From: Trichaptum fuscoviolaceum
Lineage: Eukaryota; Basidiomycota; Agaricomycetes; Hymenochaetales; Trichaptaceae
Direction: 5' to 3'
DNA: 64,000 nt
Assembly: GCA_910574455.1 (NCBI GenBank)
Contig: CAJSYZ010000004.1
Location: 930,001-994,000 of the forward strand
Shown: positions 11,265-23,811 of the stretch, in pieces
Layout: each line of letters begins with the position of its first letter
Numbering within the stretch: position 1 is the first letter of the stretch
Notes under the pieces: model-generated
The model's database searches: none
What the model was told of the DNA's origin: nothing
The model's input: the letters and a program-made list of their open reading frames with translations, nothing else
Program-made: the position numbers and the translations under genes

Positions 11265-12991
11265 TCACACCGGAAAGCGTAGAGCGTCTTTCATCTCAAA
11301 TTCTTCCCGTGTGTACCGAGGAGCAGAAACAGACGTCTTTTGGCTGACTGTGCCTTCAAGATCGTTTCCAATGTTCCCTAATATCTTCCATTCCAAACGC
11401 GACTGACCGCCCAAGGAGTTAGAATGCCTATTGTTCATCGAAGATCCAGCCGCTACTTTGAGGTTAAGGATGAGCCTTGAGACAAGAAGACTTGTGCACC
11501 TAATTTCACGTATTAGAATTTTAGAACTACTCAGTCAGAGTTACGCACAGTGAGCCAAAGTTGGCGTTTAGGGCCTTTAAATCTTGCTGAAAGAGGAGTG
11601 AGCAAATGTCAAGTGGAACGTGATCCATGCGAGAGGACTGACCGTAAGAGTCTAGGAAAAGGTCCTGTCAGAAAGCTGCGCCTTACAGTAAGAGTAATCG
11701 TGACTCACGACGAACATGATGACATTCACGATGTTCGCTGTGAATATAATGCTGAAGTAAATTATACCTGTGCATGATATCAGAGGTACTATATATCAAA
11801 CTAGTGCAAGCTTCGTCTTACCATCTTTGAGGATAATCTTCCACAAGCGATTATTTCTTGTCGAGCTCTTCCAGTATACCTGATAGGAACGGACCAGAGT
11901 ACACGCTAGTACTGCTATATCTATTTTTTTAAAACTTGAAGTTAGTGAAATGAATAGACTTCGTTTATCTTGCAACTCACCGGTGGCAAGTTCCGTAATC
12001 CAAAATGCCGAGAACTTGTTGGCGCTATGTTTCGGCATCAAAATCTCGCACAAAAGACCAATGGGAATTCGCGCACTTTTGTGGAGCAACGGCGAGAATG
12101 CATCCAGTTAATCCCGGGGGTAGCGCAACCGGCTCCCCATATAGGAATAGAACAGTCTACGATGCATCTAATCAGCTGTGCAAACAGAAAGTATGATCAG
12201 AATCGAAACATACGAGTTTCACGGAAATCTCGGCCGCGACAAAGAAGCCAACAATGAAAGCAACTTTGAAGCTTCGATGATATATGCAATATGTGCGGAG
12301 GGTAAAGACCGCTTTCGATGAACGTCAGCCTATCTAGACACGAGTGTTTAATTCGAAACAACTTACTGCCAATTGTAAGACGTTGGAAGGTATTTGACAG
12401 GCCCGGAAGCCGGAAGAGCTTGTTGCATCTAAGCAGCAGTTCGTCAAATTCGTCCGCCCTGCTAGTGAATGCCGCTTACATCTGAGTGAATGAGGTAAAC
12501 AAAAGCTGAATCTCTCCAAGAGGACTAAACACTTACTGAAGTTGTCCATCGAGAATCGAGGTACCCTAGTGTACGTCAGCATAATATTACGAAGAAGAGA
12601 CGGGCACATACCATCATACACTACTATGACAGCAAGTAGATACACCCATCGATTCTAGGTGTGGACCTTAGCAAACAGGCAAAAAGTGAGGTACGAATGA
12701 CATACCATAAACCATAGTACAGTAAGCCCAGTAAATTTACGTTTCCATATCTTCTCTACTTCTTGAGGGAATGTAAGGATTATATCATATACAAACATTG
12801 CTGGAAGACGTAAGTTCAAATATATTCTTTTGCAGCAGGGCGGTTGTACACACCGAATGAAGCGACGGCATAATAATTGTTCGCGGTCCTGAAGGCTAGG
12901 TTGAGCATGTCGAAAAGGAGAAAATTAATCGGGAGACATACAGGTGAGTGACCGCTTTGGTGAGGGCCGCCACTGAGAGGGACTCAGACAT
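11265..12991 (-). CDS. DUF6533-type seven-helix membrane protein (copy A)
   Basis: This multi-exon gene starts at ATG 12991 (MSESLSVAALTKAVTH) and ends at TGA 11265. Exon pieces read NNYYAVAS, then FVYDIILTFPQEVEKIWKRKF and TVLWF, the N-terminal DUF6533 signature of a large basidiomycete family of predicted seven-helix integral membrane proteins. Further exons give ITELATG and IAVLACTLVRSYQVYW, as in copy C of this window. The C-terminal tail starts RLILNLKVAAGS and is polar. Function of the family is unknown; a receptor-like role has been suggested from topology only. Short introns separate nearly every helix. Some central exon borders remain unresolved, so a degenerate copy cannot be excluded. 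Confidence 0.7.
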
Positions 12992-14880
12992 CGTACATTC
13001 TCTGGTCGTGCTCGCGAAACGTGCTTTCCATTTAATATCAAAACATAGGCGGGCCAGACGTTATTTCCGTGCACTTTGTCTGATGCAACGCAAACATATT
13101 GCATCGGCGTGGAATATCAGGATCGCAGGGCGTGGATTGGATTAAGCTCCTGGGAAGGGAAAAGGACGCACCTAGGGTTGCTGGCCGAACCCGAACCCGC
13201 GCACGCAACTGCGCCGGAATCATGGTTCGTCCCTTCGACACAGAAAAGAGTGGTTAGCGTGTAGTTAGTCAATGCTTCCTTGACGGCGAAGCAGCTTCCA
13301 GGAACAAACAGAGTATGAGTAGGGTATGGGAGTTTAATGAAGCAGAGGCAACTGAATAAACCGAGACTTCATAATGCGCCCGGCGGAAGAAGCAAGTAGT
13401 GATTGGTGACCCTTCATACATTAAAATTTCGTCCACTTGGCCAGTGATCCGCGGCGAAGATGTCAAGGGAAATAAGTAAAGATATCCTGAGAGAGATATG
13501 CTGTCTTCGCTACAGTCGTCCTTCATAATTGTGAACTTCATTGCCTGACTTCATGTAGAGGTAGAGGAACAGATGCTCAGCAGCCTGGAGTTATAACCTC
13601 ACTGGACAGGGGAACAGCACCACTTGCGCTTTAGGCACCCTTGCTGTGATGTTCCTTCTGGAATTAAGTACAGAAGTACACCTCCAGCAAGACTAAGAAA
13701 GTAGCCTATCAATCAGGAGAGCTAAGCTTCATTCGAACGCATCAAATCGACACGGGTAATGCGGTCTCACCGACTGCCGATGTGCCCAGAATGAGAGAAG
13801 AACTTGAGTGCTGAAGCCCTGTGTCGACTGAATTTGAGGCATTGGGGGTTGAAAGTCGTATCATCCCGCAAATCTCGCCATGCTCCAAAAAGATCACCAG
13901 TACATACGAATAGAGAATAGCTTTCCATCCACGGATAGTTAAGCACGTGGATTACAGCTTATCATTGATAGTCTTAACGCTTCCTATTAGGACAAACTCC
14001 TTGATTCCGATGCATCTGCTATATGACTAAAATTTCAATGGGTAGGAAGGTGAGCATACGAACGGCTCACGGATGTATGTGTATGAATTCCATCCTCAGA
14101 TTAGACTTTCATTAGAGTGACTTCGCAACTGGAAGTGAGAGAGAGCAGCGGTGAGTGAGAGTCAAGCACTGGCAAACTTCAAGTTTTGAAGGTGAGAACT
14201 TCTAAGTTGAAGGGTTTTAAACTCCGCAACTTGAACTTGAACCTCCGATTTCAACTTGAAGTGAAGCCTGTCCCTGCAGGGGTCAATTTCAACTAGTACT
14301 ACTACTAGTAGTAGTATGTAGAGCATCATCATTACAATTCGAAGTCGTCACTCGTACCGCATCTCTCTCTCAGGCTCGCCTATGAACTGGAACGCAAACT
14401 CTAGTTGGGGAACTCCATCAATGGTTTACATTTATCGGCATAGGACGGACTGTGCCTGTGCCAGTGGCTATGGCTCGTTTGTGTATCACCTTTGGCGACC
14501 TAAAGCGAACGAAACGTCTAATACATGAATCAGACAAAGCACGCTTCAACCCAACTTTTCACCTCTTTCCTACCCAAGAGCGAAGACCGAATTACAAGAA
14601 GACGGGAGCCCGTTTCTCAGCATTCTTGACTCTTGGGAAATTGAGTGCCGGGACAGAATGAGAGTCACACCTCGCGCCATCGGCTGCAGTAGTGCTTGAG
14701 CAGGGGGACAGCCTCAGATGTACTGAAACCGGATCAAAGACGGTTAAGGTGTGCTCTCCGTACTAACGGTAGAGATGTACCACCCCGCGTCAAGTGCGTA
14801 AAGCTCATTCTGTGAGAATTACATTTTACTTTATCTTCTAGTATCTGGATGACATTGTCTTCGCGGTTCACCAGTAGGCC
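12992..14880. other. Intergenic region with dyad-rich sequence, no gene seen
   Basis: Nearly 1.9 kb between a divergent membrane-protein gene and P450 copy 1. Around 14175-14265 there are several AACTTGAA/AACTTCAA half-sites, and 14297-14316 is a perfect 20-bp palindrome made of ACT/AGT triplets. Scattered short frames show no family features. This is the likely regulatory region of P450 copy 1. Confidence 0.4.
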
Positions 14881-16980
14881 ATGGACAATCTATCTGTGTC
14901 ACTCGCTGAACTCAGCAGTCTGCTGTCCACATCGAACTTAGCAGTAGCGTCTACACTTGCCGCGTCGCTCCTGGTAGCAATACTCAGCTTGCGCAACTCA
15001 TCTACGAAAGACCATTCTCCTCCAAGTCCCAAGCCGCACCCAGTCGTCGGCCATACCTTCCAAGTGCCCACAGAGCGCACATGGCGGTACTTTGACGACC
15101 TCAGCAAGAAGCTCGGGCCCATTTTCCGGCTGAGCCTGGCAGGAGACGAGATTGTTGTACTTACTGAACCAGAGGATGTGGAAGAGCTTGTAAGACTTCC
15201 TTCCTTTCATCATCAGTCTCTTTTGCTCATGTATCTAAGCTGGAACGTCGATCGCACAACTATTCTTCACGGAAGCCTCTGATCTACGCGGGAAAGTACC
15301 AGCAATATAAGCGAATCGTCCTTCTACCCTATGGAGAGGATCTGAAGAAGAGGAGGGCAGCGTTTCATCAAATGTTACAGCCTCGCAGTTCGTTCGCTTA
15401 TTATTGCCGCAGCTCTCCCTGCCACTGACACCAATCATATTAGCTGTCGGAGCTTATGAAGCGATCCAGGATCTCGAATCCATTCGTTACATCCGCGATG
15501 CACTTCATCGCCCGAACGAAGCCGACTTGAACGCGAAACGCTATGCTGCCGCTCTCATATTCTCTCTTACCTACGGAAAACGCTTAAATGACGACGACAA
15601 AGACTTGGACGCCGTCGTCGAAGTACTTGAGGATTTCATCCACGATTGCTACCCAGGTTCACATCTTGTTGATACGTTTCCGATTCTGGACAGACTTCCC
15701 GACTTCCTTGCGCCGTGGAGAGATGGGGCGAGAAAGAAGCATGCTCGAGACTCGAAGGTGAGCAAGTGTGAGGTATTTTATCCAAATGCATGCTTAAACT
15801 CTTACCGCAGCTATACACTCGCCTCTTCTCCGAAGCTTCTGTATCATTAGAAGAAGCAGGACGTCTAAAATATGACTGCTTCGCTTCTCATCTCTGGGAA
15901 GAACGAGATAAGCATAAGCTGGATATTGTTACAATGTCTTACGGTATGTGTGCCTTCTAGGCGCGTGGCGAATTATACTTATCGTTCTTCCCCACACAGT
16001 ATGCAGTACCGCTTTCGAAGCCGGAACTGATACAACCTCCGGGACCATGATGTGGTTCGTATTGGCGATGCTCCTGTATCCGGGTGCACAGCGGAAGGCA
16101 CAGGAGGAGATCGACAATGTTGTCGGTGCAAATGGAAAAGTCATCCCTTCATTTAGCCACTTTGCTGAGCTCCCGTATTGCTCTGCACTTTGCCGAGAGG
16201 TTCTCCGGTATGTATCTGAGCATTCTGCATTCCATTTTGATGCTGATGTTCTGCCTGATAGGTGGTGCCCCTCTGCTCCCGGAGGCTTCCCACATCTGTC
16301 GGACAAAGACGATGAGTATAAGGGATTCAAGATCAAAGCCGGGACAATGGTTATCCCGAACGTCTGGTCTCTGCATCGGAATGAAAAGCGGTTTCCAGAA
16401 GCCAGTGTATTCAAGCCAGAACGCTTCTTTGATGAATCTCCGACGTTCAACAAGTTGGTTGAAGGACACTATGGTTTCGGATTTGGGCGACGGTGAGTGC
16501 GGGAGTGCTGCTTCAGCTATCGTTACTTATCCGGCTTCAGATATTGTCCAGGAAAGTTCCTAGCGGCAAAGTCAGTTTGGCTTGGAATTGTCCGTCACCT
16601 CTGGGCGTTTACTATAACGCATGAACTTGATACTGCAGGAAATCCGATCCCCGTCAACCCAGATGAGTGTACCTCAGGCATTACATCGTACGTTCATCTA
16701 GATAAGCTGTTCGGATACAAACTAATGTATCGACATCCGTAGCAAACCAGACATATTCCCGGCTCGCATACGGCCTCGCTCTGCGACTCACGTAGAGACA
16801 CTCGAATCCGCATACACTAGTCTGATGTCCCAGTGATGCTCTTTCTTGTATAATTGACACAGTGAATCGAGAATATTATTACTTTTACTTCATTACTCTC
16901 CTATTCTGAAACTATCGACATATCAAAGTGATCTATCTAGGAAACCAGAAGAAGTCCATTTATCTATCCACTTATTGACT
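14877..16980 (+). repeat. Direct repeat unit 1 (P450 gene plus reductase 3' tip)
   Basis: This segment of about 2.1 kb is repeated at 27016-29120. Similarity starts abruptly four bases before the P450 start codon and ends inside the last codons of the neighbouring reductase gene. The first 340 bp differ at scattered positions. From about 15221 onward the copies look identical, introns included, apart from a one-base indel in the last intron and a few changes near the end. Confidence 0.93.
14881..16742 (+). CDS. Cytochrome P450 monooxygenase, copy 1
   Basis: This is a membrane-anchored P450 of about 510 residues with several short introns. It opens with a hydrophobic anchor (residues about 15-37, SNLAVASTLAASLLVAIL) followed by the proline-rich hinge PPSPKPHPVVGH. 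The C-helix region reads PYGEDLKKRRAAFHQML. The I-helix oxygen-binding motif is EAGTDTTSG, the K-helix E-x-x-R is REVLR, and the PERF motif is KPERFF. The heme loop FGFGRRYCPG is assembled across the last intron and includes the cysteine ligand. It hydroxylates or epoxidises an unknown substrate at the endoplasmic reticulum. It is convergent with the adenylate-forming reductase, and a near-identical copy lies 12.1 kb downstream. Confidence 0.92.
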
Positions 16981-19900
16981 GTATTTAGATCGATCGAAGG
17001 CAATCCCGGATCTCGAAGTGTCCGAGAAACCTTCAATATCTCCTGACAGTCAAGTCTCGGGACGCCCAAGGGCTCTGTAGAAGGATCAGACTGGCGGTCT
17101 GCGGCGGCCTGAAAGAACGACATGAGGCGGAAGGCTGGTGCTATGTCGGCATACTGGTCATTGATTGCACGATCATAAGATGTGTCACTCCCGAACAGCG
17201 TGCTATACATCTCCTTGAGAAGAGCGAACCATTTCTCGTACGGCACTACGTGGAGTTGTAGTAGTTTAGAGACATGATGAATCATCTGAGGCCAAGGAGT
17301 AGGTCTGGGATGGACGAGATGGTAGTACGCCGTATGTGCTTCTTGCTCAGACTGCGCAATATCGAGGAGCGCGGACGCGGCATCCGAGCAGCTGAGCCAT
17401 GAGATATCGCCGTCGATCTCTGGAATGCACTTCAGGAATATGCTCGATTTCACTAGTGTCGGGAACCATTCGGACTCGTTCCATGCTCCACTGGGCCCGC
17501 CTGTTAGTTGTCCCGTACGGACGATCGTTGATTTGAGAGGAGTTGTTTGGGAGACAGTGTCTAGGATGCGCTCCGCGACCCATTTCGACTCAGAATAGCC
17601 AGACCCGAGGGCAAGCACAGGGGATGTGTAGGCGACTTCGGGAACGGCGTATGTCGCGTGGCGAACGACTCCCACGGAGCTGATGAAGATGAACTTTGGC
17701 AATGATACGCACGATAGAGCGAGATCAACAAGATTTCGTACGCCGGCAATCATGGGCTCCATTGAGGATACAGAAAGGTTGAAGTCGACCCGCCAGGCAT
17801 TATGTATGATATGTGTCAGTGATGATCTGATTTCTAGGAGCAATTCTGGCTCTAAGCCAAGATCCGGACGTGCAAGGTCGGCAACAATATACGACACCTT
17901 GGTGGACTGCAAGAGAGAGACGTCCAGACCAGAGCGCTCGAATGCTATCACGTGCCTATCATAAAGAGAAGCTGACCCATTATCATGGCTCGCTGAGAGT
18001 CTCCCCAGAGCAAAGACTCGTTTCACCGTTGCAGAGTGGAGGAGCCGAGCGAGAATACAGGAGCCAAACGATCCTGTGCTGCCGGTCAAGAGGGTGACTT
18101 CGCTATCTGATTGTATCGGGTGGGGGGAGTAAGACGTATGGTTCGGCAGACCGCCGGTATACTTGTCCACAAGTGCCTGTAGCTCCGTGATTTTGCTTGA
18201 GTCGCTTATGGCCCCGTTTGCGACATCTCCTCCAGCGACGTCACTTGTGGAGGAGACCCTTAGCTCATTGAGAAGGAGTGAAGAAACTAAGCATGACGAT
18301 AACGCCGAGATTGTCGGGTAGTCATAGACGAAATTAGGAGATAAACTGCGAGCAACCTGAGGATATTCCTTCCGAAGGGCACGTAATATTGTGTTTCGTA
18401 TCCACGTCGCTTGAAGGCTGTCGCATCCAGCGTTAAAGATATCCACTTCGTCAGAGAGAAGCTCTGTGCGAGTGAGAGTCTTTTGAACAACCGATCGAAC
18501 GAATGCCAGGATGTCTGGGTAACTACATGTACTCCAGTTCGGCTCCCCAAGATCCTCCTGTGAACTCTCGGCGGCAGCTTTGTATAGCGCGGCAATTTCA
18601 GCTTCATAGTCAGCTATGACGGCGAGGCGCCGAGCAGTACCTTTGGGTGTATAACTGAACGGCTTGCCGGGAGACGCTACGAGGATCATCTCCTTGAATA
18701 TCCGAGAATGCGACGGCGCAAACGTGTTGGCAGTCTCGACTGATGGCCATATCAGGTTACGGAAAGAGGCGAGCTTCTCGGGATCAGAGGGATCGAAGGC
18801 GAAGGGCTCTTTAGGCTGTACGATCACACCAGCATGAAACTGACCCCGGCCGAATATGACTGCGGCCTGGACATGAGGGTCGCGAGCAAGAATATTCTCG
18901 AGAGGTCCAGGATTTGTTTTCTCTCCCGTAGAATGCATGATTTGGTCATCCGTCCGTCCAAAAACTTTCCACAGACCAGGGATCGTAGGGTGGGCCACGA
19001 CCAAGTCGCTGGTAGCGTATGCATCTCTACCTTCAATCTTCGTATTGATCTTGCGTGGGGTAAACTCTGGAGTAGCGACAATCACTGCTTCCGCGGCCCC
19101 ATGGCCATCCGGTATCATGCGAACCTCGCGATTTGGCGAAAAGCGAAAATACTCCCAATCTTCTTCCGGTTGCTTTGGTAGAAAGACACTGAGAATTGCA
19201 GCTTGTGTGGAAGCGTAGTTAACGAATATCTTCACTCCATTCGCTGCTATGTAATCTCCTACTTCCTTGCTAAGAGGTCCGCCACCATAAACCTTGGGAA
19301 ACACATTGGCGATTGAATACAAGATGCAAACTACGGGTGAACTCACGATTCCTATATTATGAGTCGCCAGCGCTTCAACAGACTGCTTATTTCTCGACCA
19401 AGCCTAATCAGGAGTCAGCTTACGGCAAACAGCAAGGAAGAATAAAGTTTACCTCAATGAAAGCCGGAACGACAGCCACGAGGTCGCTCTTTGTCGTTAA
19501 GGCACCGCGTAACGTATTCACAGGATCAGGTATCGTAGGGGGTGAGTGTGGTTTGAACATGGATACGACAAGACCACTTGAGACCGCGAAATTGAGTTGA
19601 ACAATGCCCATTCCGTGGAACATCGGAACCGCGTGGCATGCGATAGTAACGCCCGTCAAGTCCATCTCGCCGTAATATGGAAGCTTAGCAAACTGAATCC
19701 ATGAACGATGTGTCCAGATCACAGGAGACGGATATGCCGTAGTGCCCGAAGAATGCAAAATCATTGCTGGAGCGTCCATGTCAATAGGTGGCATAGGCGC
19801 AAATTCGAAGGCAGGATCTGCTCCAGTCTCCGAGAAGAGGTCCTCGAAGACTGGCATGACATGCTTGGGAATAGCAGCACCATCCGTAAGCATCTCCAAG

Positions 19901-20355
19901 GACGCATTTGCCAGCCCGAGAGCAACCGGATCAGACGACACGAATAGATGATCTGATTTCGTCTGCGACAGAAGGGCGGCGATAGCCTCTGGGCTGTTTC
20001 GAGGAGATATCGGGAAAACCGTCCACCCCAGACGAAGCATACCTACGATAACAGAAAAATAGGTGACAGTGTCAGACATGGCTAGTATGGCGACAACTAA
20101 AGGTGCTTTCTGTGAAACCTCGGGCTGCGATCCAGTAGACCTGAGAGCGTACTGCGAGGCTCGATTCATGGCTGCCCCTGCTTCCCGGTAGCGAATAGTC
20201 CGTACGACACCCGGCTTGTCCTCAAAGACGAACAGCGGGTGATTTGGGGAGTGCTTGTAATGCCAATCATAAAGGCCGGGTAGTGAAACCGAGTCGTCGA
20301 GAGGTGGAAGGGAGAATGTACTGCTGCGAAGAGCTTGAGTCTTGGGCAGCGACAT
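16923..20355 (-). CDS. NRPS-like adenylate-forming reductase (A-T-R carboxylate reductase)
   Basis: Three exons (20355-19453, 19403-19347, 19292-16923) give about 1,109 residues. The N-terminal adenylation domain shows ILHSSGTTAYPSP (ATP-binding P-loop type), NYASTQAA in the place of the usual YGSTE, DLVVAHPTIPGLW, FGRTDDQI and PKGTARR near its end. A thiolation domain follows with the phosphopantetheine site NAGCDSLQA. The C-terminal thioester reductase has LLTGSTGSFGSCILA (NADPH loop) and YSESKWVAERIL (catalytic Y-x-x-x-K). Such enzymes activate a carboxylic acid, load it on the carrier arm and release it as an aldehyde. Next to UbiA and P450 genes an aromatic acid is the likely substrate (inference). 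It could instead act on another acid; the substrate pocket was not decoded. Confidence 0.93.
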
Positions 20356-21320
20356 ATTGTTGGCTAGAGTAGAGAAGGCAGCAGCATAGGGTGCCCGGAA
20401 GCCTATGGCTTCCGCAGACGCTATGTCCTGGGAAGCATCAGCAGCATAACACTTGAGAAGCAGTGTTCTCGGTCATACGCTCTGATGTAGACTAACATAG
20501 GCAGCACTGTTCGGAAATTTCCCACAGCAGAACGAACAGGCGTCCGAGGAGATCGTTTTGGTTTGCCCACGTACCACCTAACGCATTTCAGGTCAGACAC
20601 CATGGGATCGTTGGGATGGCTGCCTTATTTACCGCTTCCTGAGGTTGGGGTCTTCTACGGACATCCTATTGCCTCTTCAGCCTTGATACTTAGCAAAATC
20701 GAGGGTAACGACTGGTATGAGCGCTGGTGTGGCTGGGCATTGGTGTGAGTTCCGAGTCTGTGTAGATGGAAGGATGAGATGAGGATGTTTCATGGCCATT
20801 CAAGTTCTCAGCAAGTTTTCGTTGCCAGAGACGAAGTTACCTTTTCGGGATTCGCTGGCATTGCTTCAACTTGAAGTTGATGATCAGGGTCGCACAGAAC
20901 TCTTTGAACCTGAACTCCGACGTGAATTTCGCCCCTCAGGTTTCAACACTCGAATGAGTCTTTGACTAATACCATGAATAGATATACGAAAGTGATGACT
21001 GCCATCATGAAGGTGTAGCGACAACGCTTCTTTTGATGAGCAACACTCTTCTTGGGCACCCGCAGCTACCGGCTGAACCTGCTTTGGATATCTTATTGCA
21101 GGCTTATTGACGATCTGCTCACGCTTTACCCGCAGTGCGACGATAATATCGTGGAAGCATTCTTTGACAGCCGCATGACCCACCAATCCATACAAACAGA
21201 TAGTTTCGGCCTGATGTCAAAATATAATGGCTTGCTCCCCAACCATTCTCGCGCTGACTCCGTCATTAGCCTAAGAGATCGATTTGTGAGTAGCGTGCTC
21301 GTCACTTTGCTGCGTCGACT
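20356..21320. other. Divergent intergenic region
   Basis: Promoter space between the reductase and a divergent DUF6533 gene. It contains TCAACTT-G-AAGTTGA (20866-20880), two 7-nt arms with a 1-nt spacer, which is the same dyad type as at 4938-4950. No gene is supported. Confidence 0.35.
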
Positions 21321-23201
21321 ATGGAGAGCCCGGACGTCGAGCTCCGCCATATGTAAGTATATTTTGCCCAACTGCGCAACCAGACTGCTCACAATATCCC
21401 CAAAGTATCATACTCAAGCAATACGCGACAGCGGCTTGGGGTAATTATAACCAATCATCCACATATGCTCACTCTGACCTTCAATATCCATATTAATTCA
21501 GTGCTGTCAGTGTACGAGTACATCATAACCTTTGACAGAGAGGTACAAAGCATCTGGAAGAGAAAGCATTCGTTCGCGACATTCCTTTGGGTTTTAGTAA
21601 GTTGTACTTTCAATTTCGGTCAAATGGGTGAACCTAACCACACTTCTTAGAACAGATATAATCTTCCTCTGAGCTTCTGCCCAGTAATCCTTCGTAAGTC
21701 CGACTTTCGTCATAAAACAACAAGAACTAAATTTTCTGCCCATCGAATTAAGTCGGTCTTTTCATACCTTTAACGAAAGAAGTGAGTGAATATTTTGCTT
21801 TGAGAAAGTGTGCTCCCGTCGACATTCCTTCTTCCGATCTCGCAGCAGTGAGTATGTCTGCTCGAAATCGGAGTGTATTTGAAACTCGCGTCTTTGAAGA
21901 TGTGATAGATTTGTCATTCTCCCTGGTGTCGCACACATAGTTTGTAACTTCTCTACCGGAATGACTTTGTCGTTGCGAACGTACGCACTGTATAGACGCT
22001 CCAAGGTAAGTTTACAATCTCATGTCCATTCAGATAGATGCTAATCTACCTGCAGTGGGTCCTTGGTATTTTATTATCTCTACTAGCGGCAGAGATTGCA
22101 GTCGATATTGTAAGAGATACAAACCTCAATAATTTCATCCAGTTATCTTATACTCCCCTTTTGACAGTGGGCTGTCGTCGGAGGTATCCCAGTGCCTCTT
22201 CCTCCTGGTATTCCTCAACTTTAATCCAGATTTATAATAAATAGCTGAAGAATGTATGTACAGGCGTCATCGGTTGTATCTTAACCGGTAATCCAGAGCA
22301 GTATGTACCCCTCATGTTATGGGCTTCCTTGTATCAGCGTCTGACAGATGTATTCTTTTCTTAACTTCAGCGGTGATCGTACGTCTTTGCGACCCCCCCC
22401 CCCCTTTTACCTTGAATATTGGCACTCACATATCGTCATGCAGGATTCGCATTTGTCTGGATCGGGCAACTCATTTTCCCCACTATAATCTTTTTCATGA
22501 CAATAGGCAGGGCCGCTGCCCTTCGCAGAAACGGGGTGATACAAGGCGGTATTCTCGCCTTAATGGTACGAGACGGTGAGAGAATTATTTACTGTGCTTC
22601 GCAGCTCATCTGAATCGGAAAGTTCAGGTGTCATGTACTTCATGTGCGTCCAGCGCTGTTTATGAGCCGATTGAGGTTCCTTAACAATCGAATCCCACAG
22701 CGTGATATTCCTTATCAACGCGGTGAATGTAGCGACGTACGTTGTAAGTGAGATTCTTGCTCATATTTGCACTAGCTCTTGCTGACCCTGATGGCACAGG
22801 CCGCACCCGTGAGTGGTCGCGCTGGCGTGGAATCTCCCAAACTAACATTCTTCTAGCGAGATATTCAGACCATGAACGCAGCATTCTCGGTTCTCTTCAC
22901 ATCTGTGATGATGTGCAGACTCATGCTGAATCTCAGGAACGTACCGGAAAGCGCGGTATACGCGGAGACCGGATACTCGCATGCCCATAGCATCAACAGT
23001 TACTTCGCGAGGGACAATAACAGACTTATCGGAAATCTGGGTGCAGACCTTGACATCGACAATGTGGAGAACCGCGAGGTTCTGTCTCGCGATGTCTCGC
23101 AAGGATGTACGGGAGAGCGTGTCCGGAAAGAACAGGATTACGAGCTTCGCGTATACTATTCCGATGGCTCAGGATCTCCGACGCAGGGCTACGCGATGTA
23201 G
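21321..23201 (+). CDS. DUF6533-type seven-helix membrane protein (copy B)
   Basis: Translation likely starts at ATG 21321 (MESPDVELRH). The next exons give IIILKQYATAAW and VLSVYEYIITFDREVQSIWKRK, the DUF6533 signature. Later exons encode MTLSLRTYALYRRSK, WVLGILLSLLAAEIAVD, FVWIGQLIFPTIIFFMTIGRAAALRR and SVLFTSVMMCRLMLNLRNVPE, consistent with the later helices of this family. The polar C-tail ends at TAG 23201. One intron (from about 22380) contains a run of 13 cytosines (22393-22405). Paralogues lie at 11.3-13.0 kb and 39.6-41.4 kb. Function is unknown. Some exon joins are inferred, so an internal defect is possible. Confidence 0.68.
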
Positions 23202-23811
23202 GGTCGCTTCGCCGACCGTAGGTTCTTTTCTTCAGTCCATTGCTATCCTTATTGTATGTTAGTAATGGAAACGCGAATACGTAAAGCAGAGCATTCAAGT
23301 TGGTGAACTGAGTTGCAAGGCAGACGATCTTTAACGTCCCTGACGGAAGTTCTTAAGGAGATAACACGTCAAGGTTATTCAGTCCTCGGGCTTTCTATGC
23401 GGCCCTCCGTCAACCTCAGCTCATTTGACTAACGAAGCAAAGGATGTAGCTGTCCTAGGAGATCTTTGCATTATTCCACACTAACGTCCGCGTACTTCGG
23501 ATGCTCTATGCTACGATCATAACCCCATGGATTTATGCCGAGAAGAACTTGATGTACCGCACAGCGCTCACAATCGTTCCGATTCTCTGAAACTCAAAAC
23601 ACTGATCACAGGGTAGCGTCCCCACGATGGAGTTTCTTAATATGAGCAGGTTTTCTCATAGGCTGCGAATAGCTCAGGGAACACTGTGCTCGTGTGTGAT
23701 GCGGAACCCGCCTCCATCATGTATCGCATTGCCAGGGCCGGCACCGGCTACGAAAGCCAGTATCTAAATTACAAAAACGTGAGAGATAGAAGTTTGCCTA
23801 GGTCAAAAGAT
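23202..23811. other. Convergent intergenic region, nothing recognised
   Basis: This 610-nt gap lies between the 3' ends of copy B and UbiA copy 1. No coding, RNA or repeat signal was recognised. Similarity to the right UbiA arm ends at the UbiA stop codon. Confidence 0.3.

Noticed and set aside
14297..14316. Perfect 20-bp palindrome of ACT/AGT triplets as a possible special element
   Set aside because: It is a simple triplet repeat that is self-complementary; similar short TAG runs occur near 53897. It was kept only as part of the intergenic description.
15929..16453. 174-codon open frame antisense to P450 copy 1 (also at 28068-28592)
   Set aside because: It lies opposite conserved P450 exons, and its identity between copies follows from the sense gene. 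It has no start context or domain.
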